Notes: generated by a model not told the origin, from the letters alone. DNA of 64,000 bases from CAVPPA01 sp050730755 (GCA_050730755.1 JBOHNR010000008.1:85265-149264); one strand, 5' to 3'. Counted from the stretch's first letter, positions 29,376-37,979 are shown. Made by a program: numbers and translations.

Positions 29376-29388
29376 TATACTTAGTGTA
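29376..29388. promoter_or_regulatory. Back-to-back divergent -10 elements
   Basis: TATACT (29376-29381, + strand) lies 13 bases before the ligase-like ATG. AGTGTA (29383-29388), read as TACACT on the minus strand, lies 11 bases before the glycosylphosphotransferase ATG. The two -10 boxes are one base apart in a 23-base gap, so the promoters must share DNA and probably compete. Confidence 0.45.
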
Positions 29389-29394
29389 ACACCT

Positions 29395-30735
29395 ATGTAT
29401 ACCCAAAAATTTGTTAACTGGATCACATGGTTTATGCCTACTGTAGCACTGTTAATTATTGTGCTTGTCCCGTTTCAGGGTATCTTGACTGTCGGCTTAT
29501 CACAGCTGTTTGGCCACTACACAATTCTTCGTCTTTGGAAAGAATTTTTAATGATACTCCTCGCCATTGGTGCCGTTTACATAGTTGTCAAAAACAAAAA
29601 AATTCGGACTCAGTTATTCAAATCTAAGCTGACATGGCTAATAGCCACCTTCATTTTTGTAGAGTTACTTTGGGGTATAGTCGCTTACCTAACGCATCAA
29701 GTAAGCACTAAAGCTCTTGGTTACAGTTGGATTAGTGATAACCGCTATTTTATCTTCTTTTTAAATGTCTGGATTATCGCCGCTGCTACACCAAAAATAA
29801 AAAATAGTTGGCCGAAAATTGTTTTCTGGCCGGCAGCAGTAGTTATTGTTTTCGGCTTATTGCAGTATTTTATATTGCCCTATAACTTTATGACTCATTT
29901 TGGCTATAGCTCAGCCACTATCTTTCCTTACGAAGATATTAACAGTAATATTCATTACATTCGTATTATGTCTACTTTGCGTGGCGCCAATCCGTTGGGC
30001 GCCTACCTGATTGTGGTCTTAAGTTTGGCTATCGTCCTTTGGCGTCAACAAAAAAAATGGTGGTTGGTAGCACTAGCTGGAGCTGGGACTTTAGCTCTAA
30101 TTTTTAGCTTTTCTCGGGCGGCTTGGCTTGGCCTTGTTTTAGGTCTTATCACATTATTTTGGATTGGGCTAAAAAGTAGAGGCAAGCGGCAATGGACATT
30201 AGTTGGCTTAGTTGTCTGTCTAATAGTTGCGGTGGTTGTCGGTTTAGGGTTACGAAATAATGCAACTTTTCAAAATATTTTTCTTCACACTCAAACGAGT
30301 TCAGTCGTTCAATCAACCTCAGATCAAGGTCACGTTTCAGATATTCAAAGTGGACTAGGTAATGTCTTGACAGAGCCGCTCGGACGGGGACCGGGCACAG
30401 CTGGTCCGGCATCAGTCTATAATAGTGGGCACCCAGCTCGAATTGCTGAAAATTATTTCATCCAAATCGGTCAAGAAACCGGCTGGATTGGTCTAGCCCT
30501 ATTTGTAGCCATTAATCTAGCAGTCGCAGTTGCTCTTTGGCGCCGCCGGGCACATCCTTTAGCATTAGGCTTATTAATTGCTCTGATTGGGATCAGTTTT
30601 GCTAATCTTTTAAGTCCCGCCTGGACTGATGATACGCTGTGCTATTTATGGTGGGGTTTGGCGGCTATTGCTTGCACTATACCGCTTAAGCGACTAAAGC
30701 CTGAAGATTACCGGCGGCGGTCATTAATTGAATAG
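29395..30735 (+). CDS. O-antigen ligase / Wzy family membrane protein
   Basis: A 446-residue protein with about 11-12 helices. A long extracytoplasmic loop (about 285-365) contains GRGPGTAGPASVYNSGHPARIAENYFIQIG, like the catalytic loop of the WaaL/Wzy_C family. A conserved Arg lies in STLRGANPLGAYLIVV. Such proteins either join finished glycans to an acceptor or polymerise repeat units outside the membrane. In a cell without LPS the acceptor would be something else, perhaps peptidoglycan or a surface protein (inference). Confidence 0.82.
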   Translation: MYTQKFVNWITWFMPTVALLIIVLVPFQGILTVGLSQLFGHYTILRLWKEFLMILLAIGAVYIVVKNKKIRTQLFKSKLTWLIATFIFVELLWGIVAYLTHQVSTKALGYSWISDNRYFIFFLNVWIIAAATPKIKNSWPKIVFWPAAVVIVFGLLQYFILPYNFMTHFGYSSATIFPYEDINSNIHYIRIMSTLRGANPLGAYLIVVLSLAIVLWRQQKKWWLVALAGAGTLALIFSFSRAAWLGLVLGLITLFWIGLKSRGKRQWTLVGLVVCLIVAVVVGLGLRNNATFQNIFLHTQTSSVVQSTSDQGHVSDIQSGLGNVLTEPLGRGPGTAGPASVYNSGHPARIAENYFIQIGQETGWIGLALFVAINLAVAVALWRRRAHPLALGLLIALIGISFANLLSPAWTDDTLCYLWWGLAAIACTIPLKRLKPEDYRRRSLIE

Positions 30736-30762
30736 TCGTAAACTGAGTAGTAGGATCTAGGT

Positions 30763-31251
30763 ATGAGCGAGAAACTAACTGATCCCTCAAAAATGCTCAG
30801 ACCAACCAAGAAACAACGCCAGCTACTGACATATATTGAGCAGTTTATTACTGAACACGGCTACAGTCCCAGTTATCGGGAGATAATGACCGGGCTTAAT
30901 TATACTTCCGTGGCAACGGTAGCACTGCATGTTAATAACCTTATATCGCGCGGTCATTTAAAAAAGCGCGGCTACTCAGCTCGTTCTATAGAGTTAACCA
31001 ACCAGGTAGGGGAGTTGTTAGTTACGACCAATCAGGTTGAACCGGCCGAAGAAAAATGGCTGGTTCAAAAGGTCGAACACAGTTTCAGACAAGTTGAACA
31101 ATCAGGTGGACTCTTCAGTGACAGCCAACTTAATGGTTTATATATTTTAGTCGGAGCCTTGAATGTGCTTGGTCTGGAGGCTGCCGCCCAAAGCTTCCAA
31201 TCTCGTCTGAGCGTACTCAAAAAACGCTCTACCGATCGCCGACCAGCTTAG
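30763..31251 (+). CDS. LexA-type winged-helix regulator without autopeptidase domain
   Basis: A 162-residue protein. Residues ~12-75 (TKKQRQLLTYIEQFITEHGYSPSYREIM, TSVATVALHVNNLISRGHLKKR) match the LexA N-terminal DNA-binding domain. The usual S24 peptidase with its Ser/Lys dyad and Ala-Gly cleavage site is absent. Instead there is a helical ~70-residue tail. It may be a constitutive repressor or one controlled by another ligand, not a self-cleaving SOS repressor. It lies 27 bases after the ligase-like gene. Confidence 0.75.
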   Translation: MSEKLTDPSKMLRPTKKQRQLLTYIEQFITEHGYSPSYREIMTGLNYTSVATVALHVNNLISRGHLKKRGYSARSIELTNQVGELLVTTNQVEPAEEKWLVQKVEHSFRQVEQSGGLFSDSQLNGLYILVGALNVLGLEAAAQSFQSRLSVLKKRSTDRRPA

Positions 31252-31298
31252 ATTAACCTTAAGGGTTATAATACAAAAGGTAAACAAAAAAAGTATTT

Positions 31299-31970
31299 AT
31301 GTATCGCTTGGGCCATAGAATTAAACGCCATTATCGGCTGTACATTACCCTTTGCTTGTTGGTTATAGCATTGGTAGTAATCGTATCTATTTTTCAGCAC
31401 GTTTTACGCCCTAATACTACTCTCAAACAAGTTGGCTCAAGCAGTAGTTATTACTCAGCTGGCAATACGGCCACTCAATTGATTAGCGAACCAAATTTTA
31501 CGATTGACTTACCGGTCGGTTGGCACAGCGTTCCTGATCCAGGTAGCCCATACAACGTATATAGTTGGCAAGGTACTGGGACTGACGCTGATCGCCACCT
31601 TGATGTCTATATTAGTGATATACCAACTAACCTGGCGATTAATCATCTGCTACCCGTTCAAGCTGTCGACAACCACATTAATGTGATTGGTAATGCCTCA
31701 GATAACTGTACGAACTTTACTCCCGCTGCCACGGAAGACGTTTCGGCCGGAACAGCTGCCGCCGAATGGGATGGTGTCAGCTTTATTTGTGATATGGCTA
31801 ATTATGAACGAGATGTCGTGGCAATTGGCTCAGCTGAGGGTGTTAATGATATCACATTGGTTGGAAGTAGTGGCGATCAGCGTCAGGTTTTACTTGTTTA
31901 TACTGACAATAACACGAACCCGGACTACTCTATTTTCAGCTCGATAGTCGAGAGCTTTCACCTGCAATAA
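31299..31970 (+). CDS. Membrane-anchored extracytoplasmic protein of unknown function
   Basis: A 223-residue protein with one N-terminal helix (about 17-38, LYITLCLLVIALVVIVSIF) and a ~170-residue outer domain. The segment FTIDLPVGWHSVPDPGSPYNVYSWQG recalls PsbP/DUF1795-like folds that begin with an 'xLPxGW' strand. Two Cys (NCTNF and ICDM) could form a disulfide, perhaps made by the DsbA-like protein at 34.7 kb. A TATAAT at about 31268 gives a ~25-base leader. Function unknown. Confidence 0.65.
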   Translation: MYRLGHRIKRHYRLYITLCLLVIALVVIVSIFQHVLRPNTTLKQVGSSSSYYSAGNTATQLISEPNFTIDLPVGWHSVPDPGSPYNVYSWQGTGTDADRHLDVYISDIPTNLAINHLLPVQAVDNHINVIGNASDNCTNFTPAATEDVSAGTAAAEWDGVSFICDMANYERDVVAIGSAEGVNDITLVGSSGDQRQVLLVYTDNNTNPDYSIFSSIVESFHLQ

Positions 31971-32047
31971 ACCGAGCTAACTTCCGCCCAGTTTTTTAGG
32001 GCTTGTTGAATTGGCTAGGGGATTTATGAGTTAAACTTTTAGACAAT

Positions 32048-32398
32048 CTAGTCTTCCAAGGCAGCAGTCGTGTTATTTTGCGCCAAAGCATCTATCGCAA
32101 TAGCCCCTATGGCTTTATCAGTCAGTTCAAAACCATTTTTACGAATTGAAACCGCTAATTCTTCGGTTTTTCCGCCTAGAGGGCGAATAACAAACGCCCC
32201 AATATTTCTTTCTAATAGACTCTCAACAGGTGTTGAAATTTCATAATCCGCGGAAACACCAGGCGATGAGTGGACCCTAACGCCTGTCAAAGCATCACTA
32301 TCAATTGGAACAATTTCTCGACTAACCTCTACTTTACCAAAACCAGGCAGAAAAGCAGGAGCATCACTGCCGTCATATCCAACCTCTACAGTAGTCAT
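32048..32398 (-). CDS. Hypothetical protein, 116 residues
   Basis: No family recognised. It is soluble with no signal peptide, a beta-rich first half (GFGKVEVSREIVPIDSDALTG) and an alanine-rich helical end. A minus-strand TATAAT (complement of 32407-32412) lies 8 bases before the ATG, which supports a real, leaderless gene. It is convergent with 31299-31970. Confidence 0.55.
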   Translation of the reverse strand: MTTVEVGYDGSDAPAFLPGFGKVEVSREIVPIDSDALTGVRVHSSPGVSADYEISTPVESLLERNIGAFVIRPLGGKTEELAVSIRKNGFELTDKAIGAIAIDALAQNNTTAALED

Positions 32399-32462
32399 TA
32401 ATCAGAATTATAAACATACTACTTTAAAACGCAAGCTTTTTAATTTAGTAGACCTTATTAAC

Positions 32463-32491
32463 TTGCTAAAAGTACTTATTTGTGCTATGGT
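32463..32491 (+). promoter_or_regulatory. Promoter with extended -10
   Basis: TTGCTA (32463-32468), a 17-base spacer, then TATGGT (32486-32491) preceded by TGc. The ATG at 32498 is 6 bases downstream, so the message should be leaderless. A TATAAT overlapping that ATG cannot serve this start. Confidence 0.5.
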
Positions 32492-32497
32492 AGTATA

Positions 32498-33184
32498 ATG
32501 CCACATAAACAAAATCAGTTTCCGCGCTTGCCAAAAGAAACATCACAGTTATCACAACTATCCCCAAAACCAGAAAAACCGTCTAGATTAAATCAAAAAT
32601 TTAAGCGAAAAGTTGCAGCTGGTATAGCAGCTGCCGGACTTTTGATTGGTGCCGGGGCTTACGTTTCAAATACTCAAAATAAAGTTAATTCCCAGAAACA
32701 AGAAATTAGCACACTACATAAAGATCTAAAAGCAAATGTCATAAATGCTCAGGAAGCTGCCTCCGCGGCAGCCGCCTACACTGAAGTGCTTAACAGCGGT
32801 TCAAAGGCTTATGTCCAGATATTGTATGGGAAATTGGACTATATAGGTGCCAAACCGAGTTTAAACTCGATTGAAGCACCGATAGTACTTATTAAAAATG
32901 GTAAATCTCTAACAGGAAGCTGGCTAGGTGCTATAGTCGACGAGCCTATTGGCCGGGTAGTAGTTGAAGCCATACCTTTCCAAGGTGGTCAATACCGGTT
33001 TGAGCCTTATGATCCTCAGAGCGATAATGCCCTTAAAATAGTTGATTTAGAAACTAATTTTGGTAAAACCGGTGTTTATGTAACGGCTATTGAGGGATCT
33101 AATAGCGATCCATCCCATCAAAAGACTCTAACCAGTCCTGATGGATCGATTTTACAGCCTGGGCTGCAACTAGGCATGAAATAA
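32498..33184 (+). CDS. Membrane-anchored protein with coiled coil, unknown function
   Basis: I chose ATG 32498 over a TTG six codons earlier because a promoter lies directly before it. The 228-residue product has a basic, proline-rich N-terminus, a hydrophobic Ala/Gly helix (KVAAGIAAAGLLIGAGAYV, about 40-58), a short coiled coil (NSQKQEISTLHKDLKANVINAQEAA) and a ~140-residue outer domain with no recognised family. It is followed by the riboswitch-like leader, not by a same-strand partner gene. Confidence 0.6.
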   Translation: MPHKQNQFPRLPKETSQLSQLSPKPEKPSRLNQKFKRKVAAGIAAAGLLIGAGAYVSNTQNKVNSQKQEISTLHKDLKANVINAQEAASAAAAYTEVLNSGSKAYVQILYGKLDYIGAKPSLNSIEAPIVLIKNGKSLTGSWLGAIVDEPIGRVVVEAIPFQGGQYRFEPYDPQSDNALKIVDLETNFGKTGVYVTAIEGSNSDPSHQKTLTSPDGSILQPGLQLGMK

Positions 33185-33267
33185 GACACGCCTTTTGAAA
33201 ATGTTAATTTGATAATATTACTTCTTGTAGACACCTGAGTGTATTTATGGGCGCTGGTCTAGGCTGT

Positions 33268-33273
33268 TATAAT
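33268..33273 (+). promoter_or_regulatory. Extended -10 promoter of the riboswitch leader
   Basis: TATAAT preceded by TGT gives a perfect extended -10 (TGnTATAAT). Transcription would start near 33280, about 13 bases before the aptamer and ~147 bases before the coding start. This is by far the longest 5' leader inferred in the window. Confidence 0.65.
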
Positions 33274-33292
33274 ACTAAACGTTAACAATCAA

Positions 33293-33351
33293 AACCGGAA
33301 TCAGGGTGAAATTCCCTGGCTGTGCCGCAACTGTTATAGCCAGATACGGTT
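33293..33351 (+). ncRNA. Cobalamin riboswitch-like aptamer (compact)
   Basis: The order of conserved cobalamin-riboswitch blocks is seen: GGAA, a P4-type hairpin with loop GGTGAAATTCC (33302-33317), the B12-box-like GCCGCAACTGT (33324-33334), then AGCCAGATAC (33338-33347). AACCG (33293-33297) pairs with CGGTT (33347-33351) to close the element. The P6 arm usually found between the last two blocks is almost absent. A second 3'-box-like stretch, CCCGAGCAGGAG, follows at 33359-33370. So the exact 3' border is uncertain. Family assignment is from memory of the consensus, not from a covariance search. Confidence 0.72.
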
Positions 33352-33359
33352 AAAGTCTC

Positions 33360-33422
33360 CCGAGCAGGAGCGGCGAATTGATTAAAAAACCCTGGCTCGG
33401 CAAAAGAGTGAGGGTATTTTTT
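33360..33422 (+). terminator. Attenuator: antiterminator and intrinsic terminator
   Basis: CCGAGCAGG (33360-33368) can pair with CCTGGCTCGG (33391-33400). The alternative hairpin ACCCT (33389-33393) with AGGGT (33411-33415), plus an inner CTC/GAG pair, is followed by six T (33417-33422). The two structures exclude each other because they share 33391-33398. This is the classical transcription-attenuation layout, consistent with control of the next gene by the aptamer. Confidence 0.68.
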
Positions 33423-33426
33423 AAAA

Positions 33427-34584
33427 GTGGCCGCAAGAGCTGAAAAGCTACCTGGACAATATGACAATCACGATCAAATTGATCGTCAGTTAGGTTTATA
33501 CGATGAAGCTTCGACTTTATTCGCCGAAACTCTTGATGGCAACATGCGGACCGAGTTTTTACTCCGCTTTGACGGAGAAGAGCTTTATAGTCACGACGGC
33601 CAGGCCTTAAAGTCTGTTTTTCAGGATTCGATAAATGCGGCTGAGAAACTAGCCGAAAGCCAACCTAATTTTTTATTCGAACTAAGACGACGTCAAATCG
33701 AACTAGAAGAGTATCAGGATATGCTGGCTTTGGCACGAAGTGGAAAGCATAACACCATGGTAGTAGTATCGGACTTTCCACCTGAACTGATGACTGCAAA
33801 AGAAAGTATGGGTGGCTATAATAAAAGCCGCCAACAAACGATGTTAAGAGTCATTACGCGGCAAGCTGGCGGGTCGCTGAGAATGATCTCGCAGAGCTTG
33901 GATCGTTCCAACCGCCCAGCTCTGGAGGCTATTTACGCTCATTTCGGACTTAAACCAAATGACGGCGAATTGTTAGGCCAGCGGATCTTCACTGAAATTG
34001 CCCAGGAAGAGCAAGTTTATCTGGATGATTTTTTAACTGGTCTTTATGATAAGTCTTTGACTGATCAATACGGTGGTCATTGGTATGCTGGGCGAAGTAG
34101 TGGAGACACCGACAACACCTATGACTTTGTCAGGCGGCAATCTGATTTATTGCACTATTATGTCCAGTCCAGGCTAGATAATTCAGATTGGGTTGAAAAA
34201 CTAGACTATAACGTGGCGGCAACTTTTGCCAAACGTTTCAAGCGATATTCAGAGCTTAAATATGACTACCAGTTTAACCCCTCTGGACTACCCCACAATC
34301 TAATGGCTGAAGTAGCCAATGACGGCGCCAAAGCTCAGGCTCAAGGTCTTAGTTTCAACAGCTGTGGTACTACGCTTGGGCCGTCTGAATCGGATCTTCA
34401 AAAGGCCGGTTATGGGAATAAGACAAATGAAGCTAGTTCGTATAAGTTTGATAAAAAGATGTACTGCGTTGTTTGCCAGGTACCACCCAAAGAAACCGAG
34501 AAACCGAAAATGTGCGGACCTTGCGGCATCTGTCAAAAGTGTGACCTAAAACTTAGTAGTCACCCAAAAGTCACAGTCATTTAA
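33427..34584 (+). CDS. Unknown soluble protein with Cys-rich C-terminus, under riboswitch-like control
   Basis: A 385-residue protein if GTG 33427 is used; the first ATG is at 33544 (347 residues). No Shine-Dalgarno sequence precedes either, and the GTG directly follows the terminator T-run. It has no signal peptide or helix for the membrane. The body is acidic and helical. Residues ~310-375 carry seven Cys: one in FNSCGTT, two in MYCVVC and four in KMCGPCGICQKC, which look like a zinc-binding ribbon or knuckles. I recognise no enzyme family. The cobalamin-type leader suggests a link to B12 supply or B12-dependent metabolism, but nothing in the protein proves it. Confidence 0.7.
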   Translation: MAARAEKLPGQYDNHDQIDRQLGLYDEASTLFAETLDGNMRTEFLLRFDGEELYSHDGQALKSVFQDSINAAEKLAESQPNFLFELRRRQIELEEYQDMLALARSGKHNTMVVVSDFPPELMTAKESMGGYNKSRQQTMLRVITRQAGGSLRMISQSLDRSNRPALEAIYAHFGLKPNDGELLGQRIFTEIAQEEQVYLDDFLTGLYDKSLTDQYGGHWYAGRSSGDTDNTYDFVRRQSDLLHYYVQSRLDNSDWVEKLDYNVAATFAKRFKRYSELKYDYQFNPSGLPHNLMAEVANDGAKAQAQGLSFNSCGTTLGPSESDLQKAGYGNKTNEASSYKFDKKMYCVVCQVPPKETEKPKMCGPCGICQKCDLKLSSHPKVTVI

Positions 34585-34684
34585 GTAAAGATTAATTTAA
34601 GATAACTATTTCCCGATCAACCAGGTGTCAATTCATTCAAATACCAACCTAAGATTGGTCTAATCGGATTTTTTCAATAAGTTT

Positions 34685-35347
34685 CTAGCTTGGATTTTGC
34701 TTAGCTATGGCCGCATTCAGATAGGTCGAGAAGGCAGCCACGCTTGGTTCATCGTTAGAACCGATCAGATTTTCGTTATTTAAAGTTTTACCGTCAAGAA
34801 TAAAGGTGGGTGTGGCCATTTCGTCGCCAGTCTTATTGAAGGCAGCGATGTCAGCGTTGATAGCGTTATTGACTTGATTGCTGGCGTAGTCCTTGTTAAA
34901 AGTAGTCATATTTAAGCCAAGTTGTTTGGCATAGGAATCGAAGTAGGTTAGGGGGTTACTCGATGATACCCACTGGGTTTGGTTATCGTAAAGTAAATCG
35001 TGCATCTGCCAGAATTTATTCTGGTCACTGGCCGCTTCAGCTGCCCGAGCACCGGCAAAAGCATTAGGGTGAATTTGGGTCAGCGGCAGATTACGGAACT
35101 GGAACTTTATTTGAGTTATATAATCGGCCACGACTTGCTTAACTGTCGGGTAAAACTCTTCGCAAATAGGGCATTCATAATCGCCATACTCGATTAAGGT
35201 AACATGTTTAGTGTCACTGCCCTCGACATGCTCAGTTGGCTTAGTGTTAGTATTGCCTGAGTTTGCCTGATTATGATTAGTCACTAAGACAATGCCACCA
35301 AGTATAGCCGCGATAATTATAACTGCTAACCAAAATTGTTTTGACAT
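34685..35347 (-). CDS. DsbA-like membrane-anchored thiol oxidoreductase
   Basis: A 220-residue protein with an N-terminal helix (about 5-23), a linker, then a thioredoxin/DsbA domain with active site C59-P-I-C62 in EYGDYECPICEEFYP and a cis-Pro segment MATPTFILDGK. This is the BdbD/DsbA-type of Gram-positive bacteria that forms disulfides in secreted proteins. Clients with paired Cys exist nearby (31299, 44392 and the 9.7-12.7 kb pair). A GAGGAGA Shine-Dalgarno sequence lies about 14 bases before ATG. It stands as a single gene. Confidence 0.9.
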   Translation of the reverse strand: MSKQFWLAVIIIAAILGGIVLVTNHNQANSGNTNTKPTEHVEGSDTKHVTLIEYGDYECPICEEFYPTVKQVVADYITQIKFQFRNLPLTQIHPNAFAGARAAEAASDQNKFWQMHDLLYDNQTQWVSSSNPLTYFDSYAKQLGLNMTTFNKDYASNQVNNAINADIAAFNKTGDEMATPTFILDGKTLNNENLIGSNDEPSVAAFSTYLNAAIAKQNPS

Positions 35348-35488
35348 ATGACGGCTATTCTCCTCAACTAGAATTGACTAGTAATAGTTAGTATACAACA
35401 CTGTACTAAAGACAAAATGTAAAGCCTTTTTGGCTAGAGTAATCACCATAGCCCAAAGCGCTTAGTAAATGCTAAGATAAGAAATAGT

Positions 35489-36547
35489 ATGATCGCCTTT
35501 ATACTAGCAATTATTTTGATCTTATTAGCTATTGTGGCTCTAGCCCTCGAAAAGACTTACTTTAATCTTCCAGCTAAGGAATTAAAGAGATTGGCTGTCC
35601 TAGGTGATCCACTATCTAAAACTTTGTACCGAGCTGAAGCGTACGGCTCGGAACTAAAATTACTGCTCTGGCTTATAGCCGGGCTAAGTGCCGCTGGCGG
35701 CTTCGTTCTTTTGGCTCGCCTTGCTCCGGCCTACTTGGGATTTTTAGTTGTTGTGATCAGCCTTTGGCTAGCTTTTGTGTGGATACCCCGTAGCCGGCTA
35801 ACTAATGCCGGCGTCAAACTGGCGGTGATTTGCACGCCAACGCTGGTCCAAGTCTTAAGAATTTTTCATCCAGTTGCCGTCTTTATGGCTAGTTATAGCG
35901 GCCGCTATGTCGCCGATCCGCACACCGGTCTTTATGAAACAGACGATGTCCTTGAGCTAATCGAAAGACAAAAAGGTCAACCAGATAACCGGATTGGCCA
36001 AAGAGAACTGGAACTGATGCGCAATGTTTTGCAGTTTGGCGACCACCACGTCAGGGATTTAGTTATACCTAAACGAAAAGTTAAAGCGCTTAATCTGGAC
36101 GATAATATCGGGCCGGTCTTACTTGATGAGCTACATGCTAGCGGTCATGTCCGTTTTCCGGTTTATGAGAGTAAGTCGACCAACATAGTCGGTACATTTT
36201 CGATCGATCACCTGAAGGATATAACTACTCAAGGTAAAATCAAGGACTATTATGAACGACGAGTCGCCTATGTCCACGAAGAGGATAATCTGCAGGCAGG
36301 TCTAAGGGCATTTTATGAAACGCAGCAGCCGCTGTTGGTTGTGGTCAATGGCTTTAATGAATACGTTGGCATTATCACCCTGCACGATACTCTCCATCGT
36401 TTACTAGGTACCGATGATGGCCAAACCGCTGAAAGTCATAGCGACCGTAAAGCGGTGGCCGCCCGTTATACCCATCCGGATGATCCGCTGCCTGAGCCAA
36501 AACTAGAAGAAAATGTAATTGAAAACTCATCTGAGGTGGTAGAATAA
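35489..36547 (+). CDS. CBS-domain membrane protein, CNNM/hemolysin-like
   Basis: A 352-residue protein. It has an N-terminal helix, two more helices at about 50-100, then a cytoplasmic pair of CBS motifs (about 195-310; DLVIPKRKVKAL and YVGIITLHDTLHRLLG). This is the YhdP/CorC-like arrangement, but the C-terminal CorC_HlyC domain is missing and is replaced by an acidic tail. Relatives are tied to magnesium or cobalt efflux or to nucleotide sensing. A TAAGAT -10 lies 10 bases before ATG. Confidence 0.75.
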   Translation: MIAFILAIILILLAIVALALEKTYFNLPAKELKRLAVLGDPLSKTLYRAEAYGSELKLLLWLIAGLSAAGGFVLLARLAPAYLGFLVVVISLWLAFVWIPRSRLTNAGVKLAVICTPTLVQVLRIFHPVAVFMASYSGRYVADPHTGLYETDDVLELIERQKGQPDNRIGQRELELMRNVLQFGDHHVRDLVIPKRKVKALNLDDNIGPVLLDELHASGHVRFPVYESKSTNIVGTFSIDHLKDITTQGKIKDYYERRVAYVHEEDNLQAGLRAFYETQQPLLVVVNGFNEYVGIITLHDTLHRLLGTDDGQTAESHSDRKAVAARYTHPDDPLPEPKLEENVIENSSEVVE

Positions 36548-36623
36548 CTTCAAAGATGAGCCGAGAGCCGATTAGGCTCATAGCTAGAGTAATAAATTTA
36601 GCTGAGCAAGGGAAAGAGTATAG

Positions 36624-37934
36624 ATGAGAATACTGAGTAATGACGTCAAAAACCACGTTGGTGAAAAACTCCAGGTTGAAGGCTGGCTTCACAAAAAGCG
36701 TCTGCTCGGTGGCTTAACTTTCATAAACGTTAGAGACCGCCGTGGTCTTATCCAAGTTGTTCTCGAAGATAAAACTGAGGTTGAAAAACTACGGGGTTTG
36801 CAAATTGGCACGATTTTAAAAGTTAACGGCACAGTCGTTTCGGAGTCCCGGGCACCAGGCGGGGCTGAACTACATGACGCCAGCTTGGAAATTATGGTGC
36901 CAGTTAGCGCCGAGCCGCCAATTGAAATCGACAAACCAATCGATCACAAAGCCGAGAATCTTGATACCTTGTTTGAGTACCGTGTTTTAAACGTTCGCAA
37001 TTTGACCGAACAAACAATTTTTAAAATCCGCTCAGCAATGCTAGGTTATCTGCGAGACTTTCTAACCGACCATGAATTCATTGAGATTCAAACGCCGAAA
37101 CTAATTGCCGGCGCCACTGAAGGCGGTACCGAACTGTTTAAGGTCGATTATTTTGGCCAAGAAGCCACCTTAGCTCAAAGTCCTCAGCTTTATAAGCAAA
37201 TTATGGTTGGTGCCTTTGAGCGAGTTTTTGAAATCGCTCCAGCTTTTCGGGCTGAACCGAGCGCTACCACCAGGCATATGAGTGAAGTCATGATGCTTGA
37301 TTTGGAAATGGGTTTTGTAAATAGCCACGATGAAGTTCTGGATATGATCGGCGATATGACGGTCTATGCTCTTAAAAAGGTTTACCAGCAGCACGAACCG
37401 GAATTGAAGTCTTTAAACGCCCCGCCTCTAATCCTTAACGGCAAGGTGCCTAAAATGACCGTTACCAAAATCCATCAACTTTATAGCCAAGCGATGAACA
37501 AAGACACGACTAAAGAAAAGGATCTTATACCAGAGGAAGAACGTTTCATCTGCGATTATGCCAAGGAAAAGATGGGCAGTGAACTAGTTTTTGCCACTCA
37601 CTTTCCAGTCGAAGCCATGAAATTTTATCATCAGGTTAACCCAGATGACCCAAGTACCGTTTTATGGGGTGATTTGCTCTTCCGTGGTTTGGAAATCGCT
37701 ACCTGTCCGCTGCGCGAATATCACTACGAGAAATTAATCGAACAAATGAAAAAAGCCGGCTTAGACATTAATCACCCGGGGTATAAATACTATTTACAAG
37801 CCTTTAAATACGGTTTGCCCCAACACGGCGGCTGCGGCTTCGGGATCGATCGTTTTGTCGAAAAAACAATTGGTCTTTCTAATGTTAAAGAGGCAACACT
37901 GTTTCCAAGAGACATAAACCGACTGACTCCATAA
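36624..37934 (+). CDS. aspS: Aspartyl-tRNA synthetase, archaeal/non-discriminating type
   Basis: A 436-residue class II synthetase. The N-terminal OB-fold anticodon domain (VEGWLHKKRLLGGLTFINVRDRRG) is followed by the catalytic core with motif 2 FRAE at 208-211 and motif 3 GCGFGIDRF near 403-411, ending RDINRLTP. The ~110-residue bacterial GAD insertion is absent, which marks the short archaeal/eukaryal-like form. Such enzymes often also charge tRNA-Asn with Asp, needing GatCAB; that is not visible in the window. A hairpin (ATGAGCC 36556-36562 with GGCTCAT 36575-36581) lies in the gap before it. Confidence 0.9.
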   Translation: MRILSNDVKNHVGEKLQVEGWLHKKRLLGGLTFINVRDRRGLIQVVLEDKTEVEKLRGLQIGTILKVNGTVVSESRAPGGAELHDASLEIMVPVSAEPPIEIDKPIDHKAENLDTLFEYRVLNVRNLTEQTIFKIRSAMLGYLRDFLTDHEFIEIQTPKLIAGATEGGTELFKVDYFGQEATLAQSPQLYKQIMVGAFERVFEIAPAFRAEPSATTRHMSEVMMLDLEMGFVNSHDEVLDMIGDMTVYALKKVYQQHEPELKSLNAPPLILNGKVPKMTVTKIHQLYSQAMNKDTTKEKDLIPEEERFICDYAKEKMGSELVFATHFPVEAMKFYHQVNPDDPSTVLWGDLLFRGLEIATCPLREYHYEKLIEQMKKAGLDINHPGYKYYLQAFKYGLPQHGGCGFGIDRFVEKTIGLSNVKEATLFPRDINRLTP

Positions 37935-37979
37935 TTTTCGAAGTCACAACATAAGCTAAAATTCACCAAGACTATTTTT

